NCBI RefSeq assembly: GCF_000720475.1
Contig: NZ_JOAP01000086.1
Location: 1-23,028, forward strand
DNA: 23,028 nucleotides
Origin: Streptomyces aureocirculatus
Lineage (GTDB): Bacteria; Actinomycetota; Actinomycetes; Streptomycetales; Streptomycetaceae
Direction of reading: 5' to 3'
The notes beneath the pieces are model-generated. The model had not been told where the DNA came from and ran no database searches. It worked only from the letters and a program-made list of their open reading frames with translations. Position numbers and translations under genes: made by a program. This document shows, in pieces, positions 1 through 7,695 of the stretch. The stretch's first letter is position 1. Each line of letters begins with the position of its first letter.

Positions 1-448
1 TCCCCGCTCGCCCGCCCTTTGATCGGCCTGACGGCCTCGTCCTCAATCGCCGGACGGGCTTTTCCCCCGCCCGCCCCGCCCTTTTCATCGGCTGACGGCC
101 TCGTCCTCAATCGCCGGACGGGCTCTTCCTCATCCGCCCGTCCTTCCATCGGCCCACGCCTCGTCCTCAGTTGTCGGGCGGGCTTTCCCCCCGCCCAATC
201 GCCCGTGCCGTCGGTCTGACGGCCCTGTCCTCGATCCCCGCGCGGGCGAGGTATTGGAGCCCGTCCGGCGATTGAGGACGAGCGCGTAGCGCGATGGGTG
301 GGCGGGTGGGTGGGGGAGTTCCTGTTCTCGGGCCGGGTGGGTCGGCGGGCGCGTCGGGTAGGGATTCGTGCACCACGCTGCCGAGCGTGCTCGCGGTGAC
401 GACCGGGAACCCCGGGCACCTTGCCGTGGCCGAGGGTTCCGCGCCGTC
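1..448. other. Gene-free stretch at window start
   Basis: No frame here combines a start with ribosome-binding site, sustained high third-position GC and a recognisable protein. The open frames seen are Pro/Arg/Gly-rich shadows caused by high GC. The main content is the dispersed repeat cluster at 31-282. From about 283 to 448 I see only G-rich sequence with no clear signal. Confidence 0.6.
31..282. repeat. Cluster of Streptomyces-type dispersed repeat
   Basis: The core GTCCTCAATCGCCGGACGGG followed by CT occurs at 31-60 and 95-124. A diverged copy lies at 155-184 and a degenerate one near 219-247. An inverted copy sits at 258-282. The first two copies share flanks as well (a C-rich T tract, then ATCGGC and GACGGCCTC), so the repeated unit is about 50 bp. 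The inverted copy can pair with any direct copy to give a long stem, so the cluster may act as a transcription barrier downstream of the minus-strand SDR gene. A related element recurs at 10764-10840. I recall this motif as widespread between Streptomyces genes; its function is not established. Confidence 0.8.
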
Positions 449-550
449 TCAGGCGTCGCCGACGTCGGCGAGGGCAAGGACGCGCACGGGCACGCCGTCG
501 GGGTGCGGCATACGTACGTACGCCGAACCCTGCGCGGCACGCGGGCTCAC
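449..550 (-). CDS. Tiny ORF coupled to the SDR gene, possibly a 5' remnant
   Basis: A 33-residue frame begins with GTG at 550, overlapping the TGA of the SDR gene as GTGA. This is the arrangement of translationally coupled genes. The peptide ends in YVRMPHPDGVPVRVLALADV plus GDA, which has ordinary amino-acid composition unlike the shadow frames nearby. I do not recognise it. It stops at 449, and beyond it lie only dispersed repeats. It may be a real small protein, or the first codons of an operon gene whose remainder was lost. The overlap and composition are seen; the interpretation is inferred. Confidence 0.3.
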   Translation of the reverse strand: MSPRAAQGSAYVRMPHPDGVPVRVLALADVGDA

Positions 551-1470
551 GTGCGCAGGTGCGACGCCCCGTTGAGATCGATGACCGCGCCCGACGCCCA
601 CTCGGCGGGCGGCGACGCCAGCCACAGCACCGCGGCAGCGATCTCCTCGGCGGTGCCCGCGCGCCCGAACGGGCTCTGCGCGCGGATCGCCGCACCCTCC
701 GCACCGCCGAGCCGGTGCGCGACCCGCTCGGTGCCGAAGAACCCGGGCGCCACCGACGCCACGGCGATCCCGTGCGGCGCGAGCGCCACGGCGAGCGACT
801 GCCCGAGCGCGTGCACGCCCGCCTTCGTCGCGCCGTACGCGGGATGGTCGGGCTCGCCCCGGAACGCGCCGCGCGAACCGATGTTGAGGATCCGGCCGCC
901 GCCGCCCTGGCCCATCATGCGGTGTGCCGCCAGATGGCTGAGGTTCGCGGTGGCGACCAGGTTCACCGCGACGTGCTGCTGCCACAGCGCCGACCAGTCC
1001 TCGTACGAGGTGCTCGCGGGCGGGTGCGGCAGGTTGACGGCGGCGTTGTTGACCAGGACGTCGATGCCGCCGAGCGCCCGCGCCGCGCGGTCCGCCACGT
1101 CCCGGGCGCCCGCCGGGTCCGCCAGATCGCCGCCCACCAGGACGTGCCCGGAACCGGCGAGCGAGTCGAGGGTCGCCCGCGCGTCGTCCGCGCGCGAACC
1201 GAAGTGCACCGCGACCCGGTCGCCGTTGTCCGCGAAGGCCCGGGACAGGGCGCGGCCGAGCCCGCGCGACGCCCCGCTGATCAGTACACGGCGGCCGGTG
1301 GCGGGAAAGCCCCCCGGCGTGACCGTATCCGTGGCCGTGGCCGTGGCCGTGTGCGTGTCTGTGGCCGGGTCCGTCGCCGGGTCCGTCGCCGGGTCCGTCG
1401 CCGGGACCGGTCCCGGACCCGGTCCCGGGACCGTGGCGGCGTTCACGGTCGTCGTCCTGCTCGTCCCCAT
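547..1470 (-). CDS. SDR-family NAD(P)-dependent oxidoreductase with low-complexity N-terminal extension
   Basis: This is a 307-residue classical short-chain dehydrogenase/reductase. Residues 66-72 are GASRGLG (dinucleotide-binding turn), NNAA is at 141-144, and the catalytic set is S199, Y212 and K216 (YGATK). PGFFGT at 242-247 is the usual cofactor and substrate loop. The Rossmann fold starts near residue 60. Before it lies a Pro/Ala/Thr/Asp extension with repeated ATDP units, which typical SDRs of about 250 residues lack. The ATG at 1470 has a strong AGGAGG seven bases upstream, so the extension is probably translated. The substrate cannot be assigned. The gene is divergent from the PhoX-type gene across 142 bp, and its stop overlaps a tiny downstream ORF. 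Confidence 0.88.
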   Translation of the reverse strand: MGTSRTTTVNAATVPGPGPGPVPATDPATDPATDPATDTHTATATATDTVTPGGFPATGRRVLISGASRGLGRALSRAFADNGDRVAVHFGSRADDARATLDSLAGSGHVLVGGDLADPAGARDVADRAARALGGIDVLVNNAAVNLPHPPASTSYEDWSALWQQHVAVNLVATANLSHLAAHRMMGQGGGGRILNIGSRGAFRGEPDHPAYGATKAGVHALGQSLAVALAPHGIAVASVAPGFFGTERVAHRLGGAEGAAIRAQSPFGRAGTAEEIAAAVLWLASPPAEWASGAVIDLNGASHLRT

Positions 1471-1528
1471 GTGAGAGCCTCCTGGCGGAATCTGTGCGTC
1501 CGGAAGTCGACCGCCGAAGTCGGCCTTC

Positions 1529-1550
1529 GTTCAACTGCCGTTTATACGTG
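1529..1550 (+). promoter_or_regulatory. Candidate PHO box (PhoP site)
   Basis: Two adjacent 11-bp units, GTTCAACTGCC (1529-1539) and GTTTATACGTG (1540-1550), resemble the tandem GTTCACC-type direct repeats bound by PhoP in Streptomyces. They lie 63 bp before the start of a PhoX-family phosphatase gene, a known type of PhoP target. The first unit is a good match and the second is weaker. The site also lies in the divergent promoter region of the SDR gene. The TATACG inside unit two could instead be a -10 element. Confidence 0.4.
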
Positions 1551-1612
1551 AGCGGGACCGTGACGCCGACAGCAGGCCCAGGCCCGGTCGTACGCGCCCT
1601 TCAGGAGAAAAC

Positions 1613-3082
1613 ATGTCGTCGCTCACCCGCAGGGACTTCACCAGACGGTCGGCGGTCACCGGGGCGGGCGTCGCCCTGGCCGGCAGCGTCGGCGCGCTCG
1701 CCACCGCACCCGGAGCGCTCGCCGCCGAGGACCCCGAGGTCGTCGGCACCGAAGGCCACGACGCAGCCGACGGCCACGGCCACGGTCACGGATCTCCCGG
1801 CTACGGCCCGCTGCTCCCCGACCCCGAGGGCCTCCTCGCCCTGCCCGCCGGATTCTCGTACCGCGTCATCACCCACAGCGGGAGGACCAGGCTGGAGACC
1901 GGCGAGTTCACCCCGTCCCACCACGACGGCACCGCCGCCTTCGAAGGACGCCGCGGCGTCACCCTGCTGGTCAACAACCACGAGATCGGCGGCCCCCGCA
2001 CCCGCGCCAAGCACCCGGTGCCGCTCACCGAGGGACTCGTGTACGACCCGGCGGCGGCAGGCGGCTGCACGGTCGTCGAGGTGCGCCGCGGCGGCGAGGT
2101 CGCCGAGTGGGTCGGCGTCGCGGGCACCGCCACCAACTGCGCGGGCGGCTCGACCCCGTGGGGCACCTGGCTCACCTGCGAGGAGACCGAGGACCGGGCC
2201 GGACAGAACGGCATGACCAAGGACCACGGCTACGTCTTCGAGGTCGACCCCTACGACTGGCGCGCCAACCGCGACCCCAAGCCCATCAAGGCCCTCGGCC
2301 GCTACGCCCACGAAGCCGTCGTCGTCGACCCCAAGCGCGGCCACCTCTACCTCACCGAGGACGCCTCAAGTCCCAACGGCCTGCTCTACCGCTGGACCCC
2401 GCCGCACGGCTTCCGGCACGGCCGCGGCAGGCTGCGCGCGCTCGCCGACGACGCCGGTGTCCTGAAGGCGCTCAAGTGCTATGACTCCGGCGGCCGCTTC
2501 GTCGACGACCTCGCGCGCGCCACGAAGATCGGCACCGTGTACGGCGTGGACTGGGAGGAGGTCGAGGACCGCGACGCCCGCACCGTGCCGGTCCGCAAGC
2601 AGTTCGGCCCCGGCGCGGTCACCCGCGCCCGCAAGCTCGAAGGCATGTGGTGGGGCGACGGCGGCGCGTACATCGTGTCCTCGTACGCCCGTGCCGAGAG
2701 CCCCGAACAGCACGACGGGCAGGTGTGGTTCTACCACCCGGGCCGTCGCACGCTCACCCTCAAGGTGCTCCTCGGAGTCAACCGGGACCCGGACCGGGAC
2801 GGCGCGTTCGACGGCCCCGACAACATCACCGTCTCGCCCTACGGCGGCCTCGTCGTCGCCGAGGACGGCGCCGGCGTCCAGCACCTGTTCGGCGCGACGG
2901 AGCGCGGACGCACGTACCCGATCGCACGCAACGAACTGAATGCGGGCACCCCCGAGAAGCCGTCCTACAGCGAGTTCACCGGCGTCACCTTCTCGCCCGA
3001 CGGCCGGACGCTGTACGCCAACATCCAGTCGCCCGGCATCATGCTGGCGATCACGGGGCCGTGGCGGCGCCAGCGCCCCTGA
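1613..3082 (+). CDS. phoX: PhoX-family (DUF839) secreted phosphatase
   Basis: The protein has 489 residues. It begins with a twin-arginine signal (TRRDFTRRSAVTG, then a hydrophobic Ala/Gly stretch and a likely cut after an Ala-x-Ala site near residue 38), so it should be exported folded. The mature part carries PhoX/DUF839 hallmarks: NNHE at 121-124, TNCAGGSTPWGTWLTCEE from 174, GRYAHEAVVVDP from 229, and a late GPDNITVSPYGG segment. In characterised PhoX enzymes, which use iron and calcium to cleave phosphate esters, a Cys ligates iron; C176 is the likely equivalent (inferred). Residues 49-60 are His-rich (GHDAADGHGHGHG). AGGAG lies seven bases before the ATG. A candidate PHO box upstream suggests control by phosphate starvation. 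The gene converges on the kinase gene with a 13-bp gap. Some family members have no proven activity. Confidence 0.88.
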   Translation: MSSLTRRDFTRRSAVTGAGVALAGSVGALATAPGALAAEDPEVVGTEGHDAADGHGHGHGSPGYGPLLPDPEGLLALPAGFSYRVITHSGRTRLETGEFTPSHHDGTAAFEGRRGVTLLVNNHEIGGPRTRAKHPVPLTEGLVYDPAAAGGCTVVEVRRGGEVAEWVGVAGTATNCAGGSTPWGTWLTCEETEDRAGQNGMTKDHGYVFEVDPYDWRANRDPKPIKALGRYAHEAVVVDPKRGHLYLTEDASSPNGLLYRWTPPHGFRHGRGRLRALADDAGVLKALKCYDSGGRFVDDLARATKIGTVYGVDWEEVEDRDARTVPVRKQFGPGAVTRARKLEGMWWGDGGAYIVSSYARAESPEQHDGQVWFYHPGRRTLTLKVLLGVNRDPDRDGAFDGPDNITVSPYGGLVVAEDGAGVQHLFGATERGRTYPIARNELNAGTPEKPSYSEFTGVTFSPDGRTLYANIQSPGIMLAITGPWRRQRP

Positions 3083-3095
3083 GCGCCCCTCGCCG

Positions 3096-5570
3096 TCACC
3101 GGGCGGGCGCGTTGACGGCGCGTACGGAGCCGCCGCCGACGATCGCGTACCAGCCCCCGGCGTCGGCGGCGAGCGCGGTGACGGCGCCGTCCGCCCCCGG
3201 CAGGGACCAGCGGGCCCGGCGCTTCCCGTCGCGCAGGCCGAGGGCGCGGACCTCGTCGCCCGCCGTGACGTAGACGAGGCCGCCGCCGACGGCGGGCGGG
3301 CGCTGGCCGGTCGCGTCGAACGACGCCCGCCACAGCGGTTTGCGGCCGTCGCGGAGGTCGACGCCCTGGAGCGTGCCGGTGTCCGTCCAGTGCACCAGGA
3401 CGCCGTCGGCGGTCACAGGTCCCGGTACGCCGCCCGCCCGCCGCGGCCAGCTCGCGTCGAGCCCGGCGCAGGCGTGCGACCACAGCTCCGCGCCGTCCTC
3501 GGGGTCGAAGCCGACGAGCCGGCCGCCGCCGAGCACCAGGCCGGTGCCCGCGGCGTACCCGAGGGCCGTGGTGCCCCGTCCCGCCGTCACGCCGAGACGG
3601 GGCCTGGCCGCCCTGCCGCCGTCGCGGACGTCTATCAGATGCAGCTCGGACTCCTCGGTGAGCAGCGCGAACCGCGCCTCCCGTGAACCGTCGCGCGGGA
3701 GCGTCACCGGGGCGGCCACCGCGCGGTCCGCGGAGCGCAGGTGCTCGTACGTCCACCGCGGTTCGCCCGTACGGGCATCGAGGCAGATCGCTCCGTCGTC
3801 GAGGGCGGCGGGCTCCGGCGCGAGCAGCAGCGACCAGCCGGAGACGGCCGGCGGCAGCCAGGCGGGGACGTCCTTGCGGGTACGGGGGGACGTGCCGTCG
3901 GGCAGTGTGCGCAGGCGCAGTTCGGGGTCGTTCGACGAGCCGGTCGTGTGCAGCGTCACGAGGCGGCGGTCGGCGACCGCGTACCACCGTGCGGTCGCCG
4001 ACGGCCAGGCGTCCCGCACCGGCCAGGACTCGCCCGTCGTCACGCCGACGACGTCCGGCAGGACGTCGGGCGCGACCAGGAGCCCGCCGGTCACGCCCCA
4101 CAGCGCGGGCGGCTCCGGCGTTCCCGCGTTCTGGTGCCACCGCTTCGTGCCGTCGGACGTCCGCACGGCCCGGACCGCGCCGCCGAGGGTCGTGCCGCGT
4201 GCCGGGCCGTGTACGAGTACGGTGCCGCCGCTGAGCAGCAGCCCGTTCAGACCGCTGCCGCTGCCGCTGCCGCTGCCGTCGCCCAGTGCCTCGTCGAGGG
4301 TGAGCGTCCACCGTGTCGCCCCCGCCGTGTCCTTGCCCGCCCGCAGCGTCAGCGTGTCCTCGTCGGCGGTGTCCCCGGTGCCTCCCGGTGCCGTGCTGAT
4401 CGCCCATCCCGCGAGGGCCACGGCCGCGCCGCCGCCGGCGGTGAGTGCGGCACGCCGGGTGAGGGTGCGCCGGCGGGCGGTGCGACGGGGGGCCGCGGTG
4501 GCCGGTGCCCGGAGTGTCGTGTCCGGCTGCTCCGGGCTGGTCGGTGTGGCAGTGGTGGCCTGTGCCGCGGGGGCCGGGGCGACGACGGTCGGGGGCGGGG
4601 GGTCGGGGTCTGCCCGGGGGGCGAGGTCTGCCGGGGGACCGGGGTCCGCCGGGGGGCCGGGGGCCGCGTCCGCGATGAGGGTGCGGAGGGGTTCCTCGCG
4701 CCACCACAGCGGGCTGTCGGGTATCGCGGTCCGGCGCAGCACGGCGTCGACCCCCGGCCGCAGCGCCGGGTCCCGGTGGAGGCAGTCCGCGGCCAGGTCG
4801 CGCAGGCCCGCGGTGCGCGGGACCTCCGTGAGGTCCGGTTCCTCGTGGGCCGCCCGGTACAGCAGAACGGCGAGCGGGCCCGTGCCGAAGGGGCCTGTGC
4901 CGGTCGCCGCGAACACCAGGACCGCGCCGAGCGCGAACACATCGGTCGCCGGTCCCACGGGGCCGCCGAGCACCTGCTCGGGCGCCATGTAGCCGGGCGT
5001 ACCGAGCATCGCGCCCGTCGCGGTCAGCGGTCCGTGCAGATGTCCCGCCACATGCCCGTGCAGGTGTCCGTGCGTGTTCTCGTCCGTGGCGCGGGCCACG
5101 CCGAAGTCGATGACGCGCGGCCCGTCGGCGGTGAGCAGGACGTTCGACGGCTTCAGGTCGCGGTGCACGATGCGGGCGGCGTGGATGCAGGACAGCGCCT
5201 CCGCGAGGGCCGCGGCGAGCGCCCGGACGGTGTCCGGGGCCAGCGGTCCGGTGCCGCTGACGGCCTGGCGGAGTGTGACCCCCGGCAGATAGGCGGTGGC
5301 GAGCCATGGCTGGTCCGCGTCCGGGTCGGCGTCCACGACGGCGGCCGTGTGGGCCCCGGCCACGGCCCGCGCGGCGGTCGCCTCCCTGCGGAAGCGCTCC
5401 CTGAACCGTGCGTCCGCCGCGAGGTGCGCGTGGACCGTCTTCACCGCGAGCAGTCGGCCGCCGGGGCTTCTGGCCAGGTACACCTGGCCCATGCCGCCCG
5501 CGCCGAGACGGGACAGGAGGCGGTGGCCGCCCAGGGTCGGCGGGTCCTCGTCGAGGAGGGGGGAGGTCAT
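3096..5570 (-). CDS. AfsK-like Ser/Thr protein kinase with extracytoplasmic PQQ-type propeller
   Basis: The protein has 824 residues. The kinase domain (about 14-275) is complete: GAGGMGQVY from 23, K44, HRDLKPSN with HRD at 136-138, DFG at 155-157 and APE at 196-198. A Pro/Ala-rich linker follows to about 370, then a single hydrophobic segment (about 375-393) directly after RRAAL at 372. The remainder (400-824) has repeated Trp/Gly-rich blades such as DARTGEPRW and DPEDGAELW, typical of PQQ-like beta-propellers that act as outside sensors in AfsK-type kinases. The activation loop has an unusual His-rich insertion (167-180). No strong ribosome-binding site is visible before the ATG. It follows a paralogous kinase gene by 127 bp and may be cotranscribed with it. 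The ligand and targets are unknown. Confidence 0.9.
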   Translation of the reverse strand: MTSPLLDEDPPTLGGHRLLSRLGAGGMGQVYLARSPGGRLLAVKTVHAHLAADARFRERFRREATAARAVAGAHTAAVVDADPDADQPWLATAYLPGVTLRQAVSGTGPLAPDTVRALAAALAEALSCIHAARIVHRDLKPSNVLLTADGPRVIDFGVARATDENTHGHLHGHVAGHLHGPLTATGAMLGTPGYMAPEQVLGGPVGPATDVFALGAVLVFAATGTGPFGTGPLAVLLYRAAHEEPDLTEVPRTAGLRDLAADCLHRDPALRPGVDAVLRRTAIPDSPLWWREEPLRTLIADAAPGPPADPGPPADLAPRADPDPPPPTVVAPAPAAQATTATPTSPEQPDTTLRAPATAAPRRTARRRTLTRRAALTAGGGAAVALAGWAISTAPGGTGDTADEDTLTLRAGKDTAGATRWTLTLDEALGDGSGSGSGSGLNGLLLSGGTVLVHGPARGTTLGGAVRAVRTSDGTKRWHQNAGTPEPPALWGVTGGLLVAPDVLPDVVGVTTGESWPVRDAWPSATARWYAVADRRLVTLHTTGSSNDPELRLRTLPDGTSPRTRKDVPAWLPPAVSGWSLLLAPEPAALDDGAICLDARTGEPRWTYEHLRSADRAVAAPVTLPRDGSREARFALLTEESELHLIDVRDGGRAARPRLGVTAGRGTTALGYAAGTGLVLGGGRLVGFDPEDGAELWSHACAGLDASWPRRAGGVPGPVTADGVLVHWTDTGTLQGVDLRDGRKPLWRASFDATGQRPPAVGGGLVYVTAGDEVRALGLRDGKRRARWSLPGADGAVTALAADAGGWYAIVGGGSVRAVNAPAR

Positions 5571-5612
5571 CCCGGGCCACCGCCGGGGATGGTGGGCCGC
5601 GCCGGGTGGTGG

Positions 5613-5626
5613 CCGTACGCGTACGG
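5613..5626. promoter_or_regulatory. Perfect 14-bp palindrome between the two kinase genes
   Basis: CCGTACGCGTACGG is a perfect palindrome about 43 bp upstream of the start of the downstream kinase gene, inside the 127-bp gap. It could be an operator or a chance product of high GC. No matching copy was noticed upstream of the first kinase gene. Confidence 0.25.
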
Positions 5627-5697
5627 TCGGTCAAGGGAGCCCTGGGAGCCCCGGGGGCCCGGGTGGGGCCGATGGCACGGACTGCGGCCCGGCGCCT

Positions 5698-7695
5698 TCA
5701 CGCCCGCTCCGGGGGCGCGATCGCCACGACGGTCTGCTCCGCGTACAGATGCACCACGTCCGCCGCGGCGGTCGCCGCCTGTACCGACGTGAGGGTGTCG
5801 GACGGCACCGCCCACGCGGTGCGGCCGGTGCGGACGTCCAGGGCGTGCAGCCACGGGCCGGGCTCGCCCGACGACGTGCCAGGCTCCGGACCCGAGACGT
5901 ACACATGCCCGCCCGCGGTGAGCAACGAGCCGTCGGCGCCGGTGAGTTCGCGTACGTCGTCGCGGCGCCAGCGGGGCCGCCCCGACGAGGCCGCGTACGC
6001 GCCTAGCCCCTCGGACGTCGTGGCGAGCAGCATGCCGCGCGTCGGCAGCGGGGTGACCGTCGTGGCCGAGTCCGTGCGGCGGGTCCACCGGACGCGCCCC
6101 GTGGCGAGGTCGACGGCGCGGATCGCGGTGCGGCTCGCGTAGCAGGCCGTGCCCCGCGCGCCCGGATGGGCCCGCGGGTACCGCGCGCCGCCGCGCACCG
6201 TCCGCTCCACCTTGCCGTCCTTCGCGCGCAGGACGACCAGCGGGTCCCGGCGCGCGTAGTGGTCGTCGGAGCGCACGCCCTCCGGGTCCGCGGACGCGGC
6301 GACGGCGATGCGGCCGCCCGCCTGGTCGACGCCGATCACCCCGGCGGCGGTGCCCTCGTGGTACCACAGGGCCTCCCGGGTACGGGCGTCGTAGCCGTAC
6401 GCCCGCCAGTGCCGGCCCCAGGCGCCGCGCCGCGCCTCCAGGCTGTCGTACGGCGCGTACGTCAGGAAGCAGAGCACGTCTCCGGCCAGCACGAACGTGC
6501 CCTCGCTGCCTTCGAGCGCGTCGGCTCCCGCGTTGAAGGCCGGGCGCGGTGTCGTGGCGCGTCGCACCGGGTTGTGCGGCGGGTGCGGGGATGTCCACAC
6601 CTTGCGGCCCGTGGTCGCGCCGAGGGCGTACAGCTCCGGCTCGAAGAGGGAGTCCCGCAGGACGTAGACCGTGTCGTGGTGGCGGTCCACGTCCTGCAAC
6701 TGGTCCGCGGAGTACACCCATCGCTCGGTGTTGGAGCGGGCTTCGAGGCAGGTGAGGGAGGCTGGACCGAGCAGGTACAGGTCGTCGCCGCGGCGCCGCA
6801 GCCCGCCGCCGGACCGCAGCTCGCCGACGTCCCGCCGCCACAGGACCCGCCCCTGCGGCGGCGCTTTCACCCGCGGCTTCCGCCCGCCCCCGGGTGCGTT
6901 CCCGTCCCCGTCACCGCCGCTGAGGGCGACGCCGACGCCGGCCGCGCCCGCACCCGCGAGGAGGGCGCCTCCGCCCCACAGGAGGAGACGCCGCCGGGAG
7001 GGGCCGCGGGCACCATCGTCCGGGACACCGTCCTCAACGCCACGCAGGCCGCTCCGCGCGCGGTGGACCAGGTCTTCCGGGGGGATGTGGCGGGGGCGCG
7101 GGGTGCGTGGGGTGAGAGGGGGGTGCTGCCGTTCGGCCGGGTTTCCTGGGGCGCCGGGGTTGCTTGGGGCGTGCGGGTTGGCCGGGTTGGCCGGGTTGGC
7201 CGGGCTTTTCAGGCTGCCTGGGCCGTCCGGGGCGCCTCGTCCGTCCGGGCCGGTCGGGTCACCTGGGGCATCCGGGCCGTACGGGGCGCTGGGGGCGTCT
7301 GGCCTGTCCGGGCCGCCCGGGGTATGCGGGCCGTACGGGGCGTAGGGGCCGCCGGGGTCGTGCAGTGCGCCTGGGCCGAGCGGGTCACGTCGGCCGTCCG
7401 GGGTGCCTCGCCCGTACGGAGCGCTCGGGTTCCCTGGGGCATCCGGGCCGCCGGGGGTGTGCGGGTGGTCCCGGTCGCCGGGGCCGGGCAGGTCGCCTGG
7501 GCCGAGCGGGTCACGTCGGCCGTCCGGGGTGCCTCGCCCGTACGGAGCGCTCGGGTTCCCTGGGGCATCCGGGCCGCCCGCTCGGGCCGCCAGGGGCATC
7601 CGGGCCGCCTGGACCGTCCGGGCCGCCCGGGCTGCCGGGGCCGCCCAGAACACCCCGGCCGCCCGACCCGCCCAGAACCCCTTGGCCGGGCTCAC
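5698..7695 (-). CDS. C-terminal part of frameshifted AfsK-like kinase: collagen-like linker, membrane anchor, PQQ-type propeller
   Basis: This open frame continues the kinase encoded from 8620 after a one-base shift near 7577-7580; codons above about 7580 in this frame are probably not translated. In order it encodes a long Gly/Pro-rich linker (GGPDAPGNPSAPYGRGTPD-type units, then PANPANPANP), a hydrophobic anchor after SRRRLLLWGG (about 6925-7005), and a propeller domain with blades such as DLATGRVRWTR, DARTREALWY and DVRTGRTAW. It ends with TGA at 5698. Read with the kinase half as one gene, the protein would be about 973 residues, matching the architecture of the neighbouring kinase. The shift may be a real mutation or a sequence error. 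Confidence 0.75.
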   Translation of the reverse strand: MSPAKGFWAGRAAGVFWAAPAARAARTVQAARMPLAARAGGPDAPGNPSAPYGRGTPDGRRDPLGPGDLPGPGDRDHPHTPGGPDAPGNPSAPYGRGTPDGRRDPLGPGALHDPGGPYAPYGPHTPGGPDRPDAPSAPYGPDAPGDPTGPDGRGAPDGPGSLKSPANPANPANPHAPSNPGAPGNPAERQHPPLTPRTPRPRHIPPEDLVHRARSGLRGVEDGVPDDGARGPSRRRLLLWGGGALLAGAGAAGVGVALSGGDGDGNAPGGGRKPRVKAPPQGRVLWRRDVGELRSGGGLRRRGDDLYLLGPASLTCLEARSNTERWVYSADQLQDVDRHHDTVYVLRDSLFEPELYALGATTGRKVWTSPHPPHNPVRRATTPRPAFNAGADALEGSEGTFVLAGDVLCFLTYAPYDSLEARRGAWGRHWRAYGYDARTREALWYHEGTAAGVIGVDQAGGRIAVAASADPEGVRSDDHYARRDPLVVLRAKDGKVERTVRGGARYPRAHPGARGTACYASRTAIRAVDLATGRVRWTRRTDSATTVTPLPTRGMLLATTSEGLGAYAASSGRPRWRRDDVRELTGADGSLLTAGGHVYVSGPEPGTSSGEPGPWLHALDVRTGRTAWAVPSDTLTSVQAATAAADVVHLYAEQTVVAIAPPERA
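7368..7578. repeat. Perfect 85-bp direct repeat, 126-bp period, in kinase linker
   Basis: Positions 7368-7452 and 7494-7578 are identical over 85 bp. The spacing of 126 bp is a multiple of three, so the repeat adds 42 residues of Gly/Pro linker without changing frame. Shorter related units lie on both sides, including three copies of GGGTTGGCC at 7175-7201. The second copy ends exactly where the frameshift falls. Such repeats readily expand, contract or misassemble. Confidence 0.9.

Noticed and set aside
2965..5634. Open frame of 889 codons on the minus strand in a different frame from the kinase
   Set aside because: It is Arg/Pro/Gly-rich with no recognisable domain and lies fully over the well-supported kinase frame.
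7560..7600. Programmed ribosomal frameshift in the kinase gene
   Set aside because: No slippery heptamer, rare stop codon or downstream pseudoknot is apparent; mutation or sequence error is simpler.
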